Part shown: piece by piece, positions 52,170 through 63,966 of the stretch
Numbering within the stretch: position 1 is the stretch's first letter
Layout of the letters: the number at the start of each line of letters is the position of its first letter
Source of the DNA: Protula sp. h YS-2021
Lineage: Eukaryota > Annelida > Polychaeta > Sabellida > Serpulidae
DNA: 64,000 nucleotides
Assembly (NCBI GenBank): GCA_949752745.1
Contig: OX457029.1
Coordinates: 42,038,500-42,102,499, forward strand
Reading direction: 5' to 3'
Translations under genes and position numbers: made by a program
Notes under the pieces: generated by a model
The model's input: only the letters and a program-made list of their open reading frames with translations
The model's database searches: none
What the model was told of the DNA's origin: nothing

Positions 52170-52383
52170 AGAGTGTACTTTGTACCGTGCTGGCAGAAGT
52201 CACGAATGCAAAGGGACAAAATTTAGATGCCGCAACCGGCAAGCATCATTGTGAAGAAATTGTTGAGCAGTTGAAGAAAGCAGACTCTAGAGTGACAACC
52301 GAGTTGAAGCATGAATATAATCTGGAAAAGCTTGAAGTTACCTTAGAAGGAGATCAGAAATTCAAACTCAATTTGTCTCCAAA
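52170..52383 (+). CDS. Exon D1: first half of an unrecognised Cys-containing domain
   Basis: Preferred model: internal exon after branch-like CTATAAC and acceptor CATTTCTTTTTAG, phase 1 in, phase 2 out at AA|GTGAGT. It encodes VLCTVLAEVTNAKGQ, LDAATGKHHCEEIVEQLKKA and NLEKLEVTLEGDQKFKLNLS, a Lys/Glu-rich stretch with two cysteines and a beta-strand-like end. Alternative model: the same frame starts at ATG 52121 and gives MFNCALLAITFFHFFLESVL then CTVLA, which would pass as a signal peptide cut after VLA. The strong acceptor favours the first, but the second would make this the first coding exon of gene D. No known family recognised. Confidence 0.7.
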
Positions 52384-53015
52384 GTGAGTTTTTACCGTAA
52401 TTTGTTTCGCTGTTTAAACCATAGACAACCTTCACCTCGGTTTTGTTTTATTGCTCCAGTTCTTCTTAGACGACATATCTGAAATCACATTATTGATCAA
52501 ATTCTTAGTTGATACACTCAGCAACCACGAAACATAAATGTTACTTTTTGGAGATGCGATTATCTTTATTTGAATATGGAGCCATTGTGGTACTTGATGC
52601 TCGTAGCAATCACCCTGCTTAGATGTGTCTTTTACGGATTTCGACTAGCTGAGCGTTATACACGTATCAACCAACACGCAAAAACTTTCGAAGTTTCGAT
52701 TGCTTTCAATCGCATCTGTATCCATGGGTGTACTTTCAATTTTTCACTTCCGACCAGGCAATATCTCCGGAACTACTTGACGGATAAACTTAGTATTCGT
52801 TTTGCACTTTAATGCTGAGTCCATAAATCTATAGTGTGTTTGCAGTGTGTGTTTTGTAAAGCTGTCACTGCAAAAATGTTCGAGTCATATTTAGAATGAT
52901 AATCGTGCAAAAAAACATATTTGTTGATTTCACTTTATTCACCACTACACGGAATGTGGAAATTTTATGCGACCTTTTGCTAAAAGAAAAATGTTTTGAT
53001 TGCTTTTATTTTAAG
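52384..53015 (+). other. Intron of gene D
   Basis: Starts GTGAGTTTTT and ends GCTTTTATTTTAAG. An open frame at 52570-52812 inside it has no splice support and is not called. Confidence 0.6.
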
Positions 53016-53131
53016 GTCGGATACCTTGTGCAGTGATGTTGAGAGCAATGTATTTGGTGAGAAAATCAAGAAGAAATGCAAAGTTGGGCACAAAAAGACG
53101 TACGAGGTGAAAGTAAAGAGAGGAGGGACAG
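53016..53131 (+). CDS. Exon D2: second half of the Cys-containing domain
   Basis: Phase 2 in, phase 1 out at ACAG|GTAGGT. With exon D1 the junction codon is AA+G (Lys). It encodes SDTLCSDVESNVFGEKIKKK then CKVGHKKTYEVKVKRGGT. Two further cysteines bring the domain to four, and the alternating hydrophobic/charged pattern suggests beta strands of a secreted or extracellular module. D1 plus D2 together are a phase 1-1 unit of 110 codons, the form that shuffles easily between extracellular proteins, and its exit phase fits the stalk and anchor exons of sets A to C. Confidence 0.7.
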
Positions 53132-54647
53132 GTAGGTTTTAACATTAAGGATAAAATTATGCTATGTGACGTTTTGTGTTTTTACTGGGAGTTGCTCTTT
53201 AAAGCAGTATACCCGGATGGATATCGTTATCCTTCTCTTTGTCAAAAGAGTAACAGTCTTCTTGTCAATGTCACTGTGCATTTGAAGCTTTAGCTGCAAA
53301 TTGAATAGAAATTTTGGATTGGAAGGGTATAGCGTTCACCAAGTCGACAGCTTGTGACAGACGGCGCAATGATCCAAAAATGCCTTATTTCAATATGCGA
53401 TGGGAAACATTTTAATTTTATTGCTAAATTGATGACGACACTATGACCTTTTTAAAAGTTTTTAGAGAAGGCATATCATTGTTAATCCAGTTACTCTATA
53501 GCTAGCTTTTTAAAGAAGTCACCTCACAGAGCTGTCGTTTTGAAGCAAAAAGAATAATCAAATAGCCGATAAAAGATACCCATTCGGAAATAATGATTTT
53601 TAAAATGAAGAAAGGTGGTAACAGTAAACAAATCTACTCACATATTAACAAAACATCTGAACATAAATTATATGAATAGATAATTTAGATTTAGCTGATG
53701 TTACGAAATTTAAAATAAACAGAATAATTATTGGTTGTAGTTTGAACAGGTGTGATCAATCTGTAAATGCAGAAGAAAGTATCCAGTTTTTGTCAACCAA
53801 TGTTGCCGTTTAGGGTTGTTTTCCTACAAAGTGTTCTCTTTTAGCTTTTTTGCCATTCTGCTGTGTGATTGTGTTTTAATTTTCGTCTTAAAAACCAAAT
53901 TAGAATGAAATGCCTGCATGTAGCACAGTAATTTGTTTTAAGGCTCAAGAAACCACAGAAAAGTTACTACTGTACTACATGTGTTTAGCTGTTAAATATT
54001 TCGAATGTTTAAATTACTTATCGTGTACCTATATGATAGCGAGAAACAAATACCCGAATTTCACGTTCCTTTTTGTGGTTCTACTGAGGACAACGTCAAA
54101 AAAATTCATCCTGACAACAAGAAGCAATGTTATTAACTCAACATGAGCGCAACTTAATACACTGCACCTTTCCAACGACTTATCAGTTTTAACTTTCCTT
54201 TCTTTTATCGATTTGCAGTATCGTGAAGTTTTATAGAACAATTGTACTTGTGCACGAGTTTTATATCGCACCATTTTCGCTTTGGAGCATCAATTGCACT
54301 AATCTTATGTCTGTTTTAACATGTCTCTGGCATCTGTAGTGTTTGTATTTGTTTGCTTGGACAAATTCTTTGCGCAATACGAGCTCTGCACATCATTTGC
54401 ACCGATTGTGGATTTCTTAAATTTGATAATATTTTTTAAGAATGCCCTTTCTCATGGTGATATGCACTTGTTTTCCGTCTGTCACTGAAGAGCACTATTT
54501 TAGCGCATTTCTTGGTGAAAAGGAATACATCTTGTTTTCACTTTCGTGCCGTGGAATTTAAAACAATAACAGACACAACCCAAGGATGGAATCCGTTTTG
54601 CACAGCTTCCACCCTTCTCGTGAACAGCATTTGATATTTCACTGCAG
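53132..54647. other. Gene D intron; no other exon seen
   Basis: Open frames at 53910-54274 on both strands show no domain. The end provides the acceptor TTTCACTGCAG of the candidate exon below. Confidence 0.4.
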
Positions 54648-54689
54648 ATGACCCATCCATGGTTTCCGCAACAGATACCGATGAACCAG
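54648..54689 (+). CDS. Candidate short Asp/Ser/Thr exon of gene D
   Basis: After GATATTTCACTGCAG a 42-base phase 1-1 stretch reads DDPSMVSATDTDEP when joined to exon D2 and would end CCAG|GCGTGT. Composition and the Pro-Gly junction resemble the stalk exon at 3146. The donor has GC instead of GT and is otherwise weak, so the exon may be unused, mutated, or not an exon. Confidence 0.3.
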
Positions 54690-54730
54690 GCGTGTGAAAA
54701 GGATAAAACAACAAATATCACAGTAATAAA

Positions 54731-55234
54731 ATTTCTTCTTTTATACAACAAATAATTTTTATCAGCAGTTATTTATAGGAATTTGAAGTAGTTCACAACT
54801 TTGAAAATAAATCATATTTTTGCAAAACCTTTGGGTCTACTTATTCAATTATTCGGATTTCAGCACCTCAAGGAATTCATATTGGGTTATTTATCATGAT
54901 TGCCTGATTTGGCTCACAGACAAAGCTCAATGGGCCATTTGTTAAACTGAAATTATGCTTATGGATGCAATCAATTAGAAGAAAAAAATTTCTTCTTTTA
55001 TACAACAAATAATTTTTATCAGCAGTTATTTATAGGAATTTGAAGTAGTTCACAACTTTGAAAATAAATCATATTTTTGCAAAACCTTTGGGTCTACTTA
55101 TTCAATTATTCGGATTTCAGCACCTCAAGGAATTCATATTGGGTTATTTATCATGATTGCCTGATTTGGCTCACAGACAAAGCTCAATGGGCCATTTGTT
55201 AAACTGAAATTATGCTTATGGATGCAATCAATTA
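54731..55234. repeat. Near-perfect 257-bp tandem duplication
   Basis: 54731-54977 recurs at 54988-55234, visually without a mismatch, separated by GAAGAAAAAA-like filler. Everything around is single-copy. Either a very recent duplication or an assembly artefact. Confidence 0.95.
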
Positions 55235-56582
55235 CCAGACTGATTGCTCATCTTACACATAATTTCATACTTTTGAAACTGACATTCAAAAATTCAGCTT
55301 TATACATTGCTGATCTTGGTCTTGTTGCAAACATTTGTGTGTATAAGAAAGAAAAGAAAAAGTATCTTCTCATTTAAATGAATGTCCCGTCACCTCAAAA
55401 AATACTTAGAATCAATTCCTTAAAAATATCAAAACGCCCTGAAAAATCTATTGCGTAATTGAAAGAGACAATAAATTAGGCACCAAATACGTGAATTCGG
55501 ATAAAATCAGCTTTTTATTTCACTAAATTTTTAAATTTGTAGTGCGCAAATTGCTAAACTTATTAAATATTTTGAGATTTTAAGAAAATGTTTTAAGAAT
55601 TCCAAGTTAAAGTTTAGAGAAATGTAAAGAAGTTTTGAATATTTTTACGTTATTTAGCAAGCCTTTCAAAATCATTACAGACAACCGAAAATTTCCTTTC
55701 AAGGTCGACAAAAAGCACAAAGTGTTAGCAACATTGTACTGGGAAATATTTCAAGTGAATTTGCCATAACAAAGAACAACATTCTGTTAAATTTCACGGC
55801 CGACATTTGTTTCATTGTGCCAGGAATTTTAAAAATATTGATTTATTGAGGAAAAAAATTACTGAGAACTTAAAGTAATCTTATATTAGCACTAAAATGA
55901 AAAAAAAAAGTGTTTTCCTTCAACTGATGCTACCGTTTGTCGAAGGAAGAAGGGGAGGAGATTGAGTTTTTAATGATTGAATATATCTGTAATTGGGGTC
56001 TTTTACTAACTGAGGGGAAATGTATGCTATTAGATCGTTATCGAAATAGCTGAAAGCCACTTTGTAACGGTCGAGAAATAAACAATTAAAATTAAGTTAT
56101 CCTGTTAAAATTGTGAAGACAAAGTAAATAATATATTAGTGAAATAGAGGATAACCTCTTACAGTATTGAAATAAAGAAACAAATACAAAATGAATAAAC
56201 ATAAACAACACATGTGTTTCTTTTACAATACTTACACGTGCGAAAGCTCACATTATTACACTATGTGACATCATCGCAGCTAATTAGTATCTAAGTACGG
56301 CTTCTAGTAACGATGACTGCTGTCAGAAAAGTTATCGTTTTTGAAACTTGATAGGGATGGATACATATTAACTGGATACGCCCATTGCATCATTTTTCAT
56401 ACGTGTGATACTCGTAGTAACTGATCATCAATATCTTCGTGGAATTACTTCTAACGTAATAAACCTTTTGAATAGAGGCTGGAACATGTGTCATCGGCTA
56501 GAAAATGTGTGACTGGCTTTCGTACAAGATGATTAATGAACGGACATTTGGATTAGTTTGAAACTTCCGAGACGCAAGGTAG
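55235..56582. other. No gene seen
   Basis: AT-rich sequence with short A runs. No exon, RNA or element ends found. Confidence 0.4.
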
Positions 56583-57426
56583 TATATGTCTCCCCCTAAG
56601 GGAGACATATATAGCATTTGGTGTGTCAATCTGTCCGTCCGTCTGTCTGTCTGTCTGTCCGTCCGTCCGTCTGTCCGCAGTGAGTTCTTATAAAATTAAT
56701 GAGTCGATTTTTTTCAAAACATACATACGTATTGGAGTACATATCTAGATGATGCCCGTGTTACTTTTTTTTCGTTTCCTTAAAAAATCTATTTTTGGCA
56801 AATTTTTGAACATAGGGGGGGGGGGGGGTTTCGTGCATTTTTTCACTTTGGCAAACTATATCTCCAAAACAGTTTGTCGGATTAGGCTGAAACGTAGCAA
56901 GAACAACACACATATAGTGCAAATGTTTACTGCGAAGTTTTTCTTCATTTCCGCTGAAAATGTCATTTTGGCGAATTTTTAAATTTTTGATTTTTAACTT
57001 TTTGGCCATATTGTTGCGATATCTCCGAAACAGTTTGTTGGATTAGGCTGAAACGTGGCAAGAACAGCACACATATAGTGCAAATGTTAACTGCGAAGTT
57101 TTTCTTCATTTCCGTTGAAAATGTATTTTTGGCGATTTTTTAAATTTTTGAATTTATACTTTTTTGGCCATATTGTTGCGATATCTCCGAAACAGTTTGT
57201 GCCATTAGGCTGAAACATGGCAAGAAGAACCCATTTTAGTGGAAATGTTTACTGCGAAGTTTTTCGTCATTCATTTTCTGTAAAAATGTATTTTTTTTCT
57301 CGATTTTTTCAATTTTTTGGGCTCGCCAATGTTGTATTTTAAGCAAGGAATTTTTTCCACGTGACTGATTGGGAGGCGGGGGAGACATATCCGTTTTTGT
57401 TTTAACAAAAACACTGGCCAATCTAG
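56583..57426 (+). mobile_element. Helentron/Helitron-like non-autonomous element, short copy
   Basis: The 5' hairpin TATATGTCTCCC, loop, GGGAGACATATA (56583-56611) is followed by a CCGTC/CTGTC tract (56632-56680), then about three ~165-bp units (CGATATCTCCGAAACAGTTT, GGCTGAAACGTGGCAAGAAC, GCGAAGTTTTTCTTCATTTC). The 3' part has GGGGGAGACATAT, a perfect stem-loop GTTTTTGTT/AACAAAAAC, and CTAG at 57423-57426 followed by TT. The ends match 28031-30042 closely while the interiors differ. Size 844 bp, no protein. Confidence 0.75.
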
Positions 57427-60400
57427 TTTCTGAGTGTGTGACACATTTTATCAGTGCTATTTCGTCTGAATTAAAGGTCGGTTGAGCCTCGTTTACTCAT
57501 TACGTAACATCACCACACAATGTCTCAGCATTTCGTCTAAGGTAAAGCTCGGCTCAGCCTTATTTACTGTACACGAAACCGCCACACGACGTTCTCTTTT
57601 TGAAATTGACGGTAACTTATTTGTTGTTTCTGGCGCCTTTTTAAATGTGTTGTCAAACTTACAACCTTATTGTCAAGACATCCAAAAACAAAGCCGCCGG
57701 ATGAATCTCATACTTAGTATCTTTTTTCCTTCCATACTAAAGTAGTCAGATCACTTGAGATCAAAACTAAAGGCAGTGTAACAATCGATCGACGTTTTTC
57801 AGCGTTTGTCATCAACCCTTTATTGCTCGTATTTTTACTTGTATTTAATGAACTACTAGCGATGTGGTGACTAATAGTATAACGCTGTCAATAGGTGGGT
57901 TGGAGCAGCCGAACGATTGGTCAGTGCTCCTGTTCGAGAGCAATTGGGAGTGGATTTAGACTGAGTGTTGATTTTTTAGTATTTGACCAAGTGGGAAAGA
58001 GATTAAAAGGAAAGTAACAAAAACAAAATGCTCTTCCCATACCTTGTGACCTATTCCCCCCCCCCGCACGTATATGTGTGTCTTGCTACTCCTATTTCTG
58101 GTCCTTTTGTTTTGAAATTTAGCAGGAAATGCTCTCTAAGTAGTCATCAACATGGCAAAAATTGATTTATTTCAGAAAACGGATTAATTTGAGAAAACCG
58201 CGAAAATGCTACTCCAACTTCAAACCCCTCCAGTCGCTTTAAAATTTTACAGAAAGGTTCCGGAGAGAATTTCAGGAGAACCGTGCTTGTATTTTGTTTG
58301 GAAGCTCGATTAAAATTTGCAGAAACTGAAATACGGTCAAATTTCAGAAAATCACAAAATTAGTTCTCTTCCTATAAATTCGGTGCAATCGCTTTGCGAT
58401 TTGGGCAGGATGTTCCCGCTATTTTACTGCACAAGCATTTAATTTTGCTTTGCGATTTCGCTTAAAACGCCAAATTTTCATAACAATTACAAAATGCTGC
58501 TACCAGAAGCTCCTTCTCCAAGCGTAGGTTGCCATGAGGAGTAGGGGTATCACTCTCGTTTAAGAAGCAAGACCTCAAAACCCCAAGAAAGACTCATTTT
58601 CAGCAGCTTTTAAATTTGATAGCGATGCTCTGCTGCTGGCTTTATTCACAGAAGTTAACTGCACAGTTAATTCTATGCCTGGAAGCGAAAATCAGTTGGT
58701 CTAGATGCATCACATAAACAATTTTAGGTGGATTTATTTTGTCAAATTTATAAATTGACTTTCGGCGGTTCTGTTCACTAACAGATCAGTTAACGGAATC
58801 AGTTAACTGTGCAACTAACTTTTGTGAATACGACCGCTGCAGGTGTTCTACCAAGTGTATATTTTATCAAAATTGGTAGCTTTCTACTTTCATCTTTGTA
58901 ACGTTTTCACTTTCACGGCTGGGCGCAATGTCCATGGACATTCTTGTTCACACTGCCAGATAAGTGATCACTTCATCTTTTGAGAAAGGCTAACTTAACT
59001 TTCATAAACTCATGTCTTACTGGGGTTTTCATCTAGTCTCGTCTCTAGTTGTTGCACTAAGTTACTTCAATAGCTTTCTGTCTGCATTGCAACGGTGTTT
59101 TTCCCGAACTCTTGAGATGTTCAGCTTCAAATAAGATTTCAAGCTCTGCGTTTTTCCAAATGATGTATTTTACCGAAATTGCCCTGGAAAGAATGAATTT
59201 GAAATAATGAACACATGACAATGACACTACTATTTGATTTTGTTTCAGAAAACGTGTAACTAGAAGGATCGAGTATTTCAATCAACTACGTTAAACAACA
59301 GTGTCATGATACTACGAATACCATAAATGACAGTCTGTTGCCAGCCATTAACACAGTGTTTCTTCAACCAATGAAATTAAATGAAATTGAAAAGACGAAT
59401 ATTATAAAAAGACAATGTATGTGTGCCCCATTGTTGTAATAGATAATATACATCATGATATTATAATCGTAATCACATTATTCTGTGAGATGTTCTTTCG
59501 TACCATAAAATTTTTATTAATTGACATTTTATTGGCATATAATGTACTCAGTAAGATCTGACAGAATTCAGCGTTTACCCTTGTGGTGTAGATCTGCCAT
59601 TAACTTTCTTTTCAATAGTATTATGGTGTCTCCCCTCGGTCGCAGATTTTGCACGTTGTATGTATGTATGTGTGTCTGTGTGTGAGGGTGTGTGTGCATG
59701 TGTGTATGTCTGGAACTGTTATTATTTATCTCGAAAACGAAAAATGGGATCGACATTTAAACAGGGCGGCTCTTTCAATTTTGACTCGTGTTATGGTATT
59801 AAAGAAAGCGTATGACGTCACTAAGTAAAAATCGTGTATGTAAAATTTCCAAGAACCATGGCGCATCAGAGAAACGGGAGAGTTGATAAGATTATTGCTC
59901 GTTGGGTTCGAAAGACACTACCATTTTTTACCAGTACAACAAACCAGGACGACATCAGAATATCACGTACCGACTTCATAATTTGTATAAGTATAATATT
60001 TTGGTTAATCGGACAGCTATGTCAACCCGGATAGCTATGTCAACGTGTGACGTAATTACGTAAAACTATTATGCCGTTGGCGGAATGAACACGCGCCAGA
60101 ATTTGCAACGCAGAATGAATTAACTGTTGAGAATGTGTCAAATGCTGAGTAATAGAATTGCAAGTTTCACCAAATATCAGCCGTATTTTGATAAAATCAC
60201 TCAGTCATTTTTATTACTCTGACGCCAGCTGGGCACCGTCACTTGACCGTCTTGCTGAGATTTGTGAAGCGGACTACCTTAATAAGCTTCTGGATCTGTA
60301 TTGAAGAAATATATGTGGGACACGTGTATTTGGGTGGATGGTGCGTGTTGGTGTACTGTGAAAAAAATATAATATAATTATATGTTTGCAAATTTTCGGA

Positions 60401-60479
60401 ATATTTTGGCGGTTATTTCCGTATGTAGTTTTATTTTAATTGTGGGTACTGAATTGTGAATATGTTTGCAGAAAAACAA
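57427..60479. other. No supported gene
   Basis: Contains an imperfect direct repeat near 57470-57600 (CACCACACAATGTCTCAGC versus CGCCACACGACGTTCTC), a perfect palindrome AATGTCCATGGACATT at about 58928, and GT-rich simple sequence at 59658-59710. Open frames show no domain. A phase-2 reading after TTTGTTTCAG (59249) is open for 14 codons only. Confidence 0.35.
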
Positions 60480-60640
60480 AATTGTTTTGTATTTTAGTAA
60501 AAGGTAAAATGAGAAAGGGGTAGTAAAGAAGTATGGGTTTGGTCAGGGGACATTTGTTTTTGTTTACAAAAGCAACACAAAAATAAGGTGTCACCGATAG
60601 ATGCCCACTAGGCTTATGTTTTGTGCACTGGTGGCTCTAG
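60480..60640 (+). mobile_element. Element 3'-end module, copy 4 (ends CTAG)
   Basis: It carries TAGTAAAAGGTAAAATGAGA, TATGGGTTTGGTCAGGGGAC, CATTTGTTTTTGTTTACAAA and GTGCACTGGTGGCT, ending CTAG followed by TT. No 60-bp array precedes it. Confidence 0.65.
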
Positions 60641-61458
60641 TTGGTCACAAAACAGCTATAGCAGTTTGTAAAATAAAGATTATTGCTTGTTGTAAGTGTG
60701 TTGATCTAATATGATTTTTTTCAAATAGGTTGAAAGTGTTTTATGTAGGTTGAAATTATTTTTTCTGTAGACTAGAATAACTAACACACAAAAATATCTT
60801 TTATATTCAAAGGGCGTGGCTAATAACATAGCCCTTAGCCCATTATAAAGCATGTGTATTAAATCGTAAGCTGTTCTGCCTGATGTAAATGATTTTCTAA
60901 TAATAATTCAGCGTATGTGTTTGCTGTTAAAATGGTAAAATCTTTTTTTTTTAATTTTAACTGCTTCAGTTCCTTTGAAAAAGATATCATAGCATGCAAA
61001 ATACTCTTTCTTTCATATGTTCCAAACTAGATCTGCGTATTGCATATAATCTCAAAAGTTTCTCAGATCTGTTGTTATAAAAAGGACAGTATTCATAGCT
61101 GCCACGAAAATGATTATTGTTCCAGTTACGGTATGAATGTATGACGAACGATGTAGTTTTGTCTGATGCGATGTTTGTTTCTATGAGAACACAGGTTCTG
61201 TGTCATTTTCGGCCAGTATTTATAATACTGATGCTTATTTGTATGGAGCATTTTTTAAATTACGGCTGTTAGTGGTTCACACCCATTTGCTCCATTTTTG
61301 TTACCTATGTGTATACTCGTGGGTATGGAGAGGCCCTGGTTGTTATATGGAATGCCCCCATCAATACTACGAGCTACGGGGAGTCGAACAAAGCGAAAGA
61401 ACCACAACCCTTGTTATAGAAGACCAGATGGAAAAATCCCTTGCAATGGACGGACGGG
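60641..61458. other. No supported gene
   Basis: Two overlapping + strand frames cover 61310-61460; both look partly protein-like ([17 protein letters not shown] and [17 protein letters not shown]), and both run into the CT microsatellite. Neither has paired splice sites. Confidence 0.3.
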
Positions 61459-61472
61459 CTCTCTCTCTCTCC

Positions 61473-61534
<62 letters not shown>

Positions 61535-61568
61535 TTCTCTCTCTCTATTTCTCTCTCTCCCCCTCTCT

Positions 61569-61647
<79 letters not shown>
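61459..61647. repeat. (CT)n followed by (AT)n microsatellite
   Basis: About 150 bp of CT repeats with a few interruptions, then about 17 AT units. Ser-Leu frames across it are artefacts. Confidence 0.97.
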
Positions 61648-61648
<1 letters not shown>

Positions 61649-62598
61649 TGAACTGTCAAGTTTCGGAGCCTTAAAACCAGGTACTTTAGAAAGTGGCTGA
61701 AAATTTGAGGTAGTTCACTAAGTAGCTGACTGCATCACGCAGTTAACATTTTGTCTTGTTTGACAGTTTGTCACTAATTGCCTCATTGTCCCTACTTGCA
61801 TAAAGTTTCATATCTAGTGTATGCTGTCTATACATTGTACATATTATCCAAGCGACTGTGCAGTAATAAGGCAATGCGTCAAACCATATGATTAATTTTT
61901 TTAGTCACCGAATTATTTCAAGTTAGAGAGGTTCTTCATTAACATTGTTGTTGTCTACCAATTTATGAAATATCTCTGTTTTGTTTCGAAATCACTGAGG
62001 GTTATTTCCATATTGACTTGTGAATCTGTACATAATTAAAAGTGATAAAATGCATTACTCGTGATTTTAAATAAACCTTTCGAATGGTTAGAAATACCGT
62101 GCAGAAGAATAGCAATGCATTTATGTCGAGTGTACAACTAACCCTTTTGGGGGAAGAAACGGTGTGGTTGGATATTTCAATTGATAGACCAGTATGTGAT
62201 ACTGTTCTTTCTGGCCTGCCTATGATTATCCCGGTGAACAGCTTCTCAAGTTTCTGAGCCGGTTGCAGTAGTAGTTTTGCACGTTGATTTAGTTCTTTAC
62301 TACACCTAAATACGTAATTGTTTTTTAAAAATTTCAAAGATTTTAAAAATTCACACCTAATTGGTAGGCTAAACATTAAAATTACAGGATCAAGAGCATA
62401 TATTTTTGTAATTTGCAGTGTTCCCCAAGACAACTTTTCAACAAACACTTTTGTAAATTCCGTTTTGAACGAAGTTATTTCCTAGACCAGCTTTAAAAGC
62501 TCTCATTGTTATTCTCGAGAAAATAGTGCCGTGTCAAGTGCTAAAATGGGATAGACATCTTACTGTTTTTATTGTATTAAAATTTATGATTTCGTTAT
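61648..62598. other. No supported gene
   Basis: A minus-strand open frame of 148 codons (62002-62448) has no recognisable domain and no codon-bias support; left uncalled. Confidence 0.35.
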
Positions 62599-63085
62599 TA
62601 GTCCCCCGCCGCCGCGTAGCGCGGAGCGGGGGACTATAGTATTCGAGTCTGTCCGTCCGTCCGTCTGGCGACACTTGGAAGCACAAATTTGTGCAAGCGA
62701 TATCTCAGCCGCTATTCAACCCTGGCTTTTGTTTTTGCTACAGTGAAAATATAAATATTGAAGTTGTGCGACGTCGTATTATTTTCCGATTCGACCAATA
62801 AATGACGTAAAACACCGACTTGTTGAAAATAGGCAGTGTTTTAGTATTTCTGTTGCCTACAGTGCAACTTTGTGCACACGACATCTCAGCCGCTATTCAA
62901 CCCTGGCTTTTGATTGTTGCACAGTGAAAATATATATATTGAAGTTGTGCGACGTCGCATTATTTTTCGATTCGACCATAGATCGTGGCAGGGGACATTC
63001 ATCAGTTTTACTGATAAATTGTTATTTATTGAATAGGCGTTTTCTAAACATCCTTGTGAAGGTTTGCGATGTGTTGGTTTAAAGG
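62599..63085 (+). mobile_element. Hairpin-headed repeat with CCGTC tract and ~182-bp units
   Basis: It starts with a perfect inverted repeat TAGTCCCCCGC and GCGGGGGACTA around a GC-rich loop, then GTCTGTCCGTCCGTCCGTC, then two units with CGATATCTCAGCCGCTATTC, AACCCTGGCTTTTG, GTGAAAATATA and TTGAAGTTGTGCGACGTCG. The layout (hairpin, CCGTC tract, tandem units with a GATATCTC start) parallels 56583-57426, though the sequence differs. Its 3' end was not found. Confidence 0.62.
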
Positions 63086-63714
63086 CTGTGCGCAGCATAA
63101 ATATGTTATTTTCCGATATATTTTACATTGATGTCATTTATTAGTATGTTCATGCAGTGTTTAAAGTTAAACTTTTTTATATGATATTGATTGTTTCATC
63201 GAAAATGTTATTTAGTTCCTTATTTATTGTGCTATAATGAAATAGATATTATTGTTTCCTATTCCTGTTTTTGGGGGTTTTTATTCGTACAAGAGGGGTC
63301 GGACTGACCGCCTTTTTATCCCAGCCAGCTATCAACGGCCGGCTATACTCATGACTTGTGGGGTACCCGTCGTCCGTTATTTTTGTATTTATGTATATAT
63401 CTCTGTGTGTGTGTGAACAATTTTTCAAAATGGTAGTGCTCCCACATTTCGTATTGGCAATCCCCCACACATCGTATTTTTGCGATTTTGACAACATTGA
63501 CCAAGATATAGGCCAACTATAAGGAAGCACAAAAAATGCTACTATTCGTACAGATGCGACCGATTGTGTTGAAAATTTACAGTGATGTTCCCTACAATGC
63601 TTCAGATGTGTATTTGCTTTGGCGATTTCACCAAAATTGGCCATGCTATTGGCCAAAAACAGTGAGATTACAAAGAAAAATCAGTGTGTTTCTGCTTGGC
63701 ACTACTTCACTAGT
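63086..63714. other. No supported gene
   Basis: Overlapping frames on both strands without a domain. TTTCACCAAAATTGGCCATG near 63627 is a fragment related to the TTGGCCAAAA satellite. Confidence 0.35.
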
Positions 63715-63800
63715 CATAGAGTTGGGGGCCAGATTTGCTATCTCTCAGCGTTTTGGCTTGCGAATCACGAGGTCGTAAGTTCAGTCCTCGCTCAAGGCAT
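63715..63800 (+). repeat. tRNA-derived SINE fragment
   Basis: GCTATCTCTCAGCGTTTTGG, then GCGAATCACGAGGTCGTAAG, then GTTCAGTCCTCGC give A-box-like and B-box-like elements. It is similar to 49345-49422. Confidence 0.55.
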
Positions 63801-63866
63801 ACTTTTTCACTGTCTGCCTTCGTGTATTTTGTGGGCCATATAATACGCTAAATTAGAATTAGTCCA

Positions 63867-63966
<100 letters not shown>

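Noticed and set aside
59249..59294. Short terminal exon KRVTRRIEYFNQLR
   Set aside because: Phase 2 entry does not fit any exon called upstream, and 14 open codons are not informative.
61200..61700. Open frame of 166 codons with long Ser-Leu runs
   Set aside because: Most of it translates the CT and AT microsatellites; no splice or start support.
62002..62448. 148-codon minus-strand frame
   Set aside because: No recognisable domain, no exon signals and unremarkable composition.
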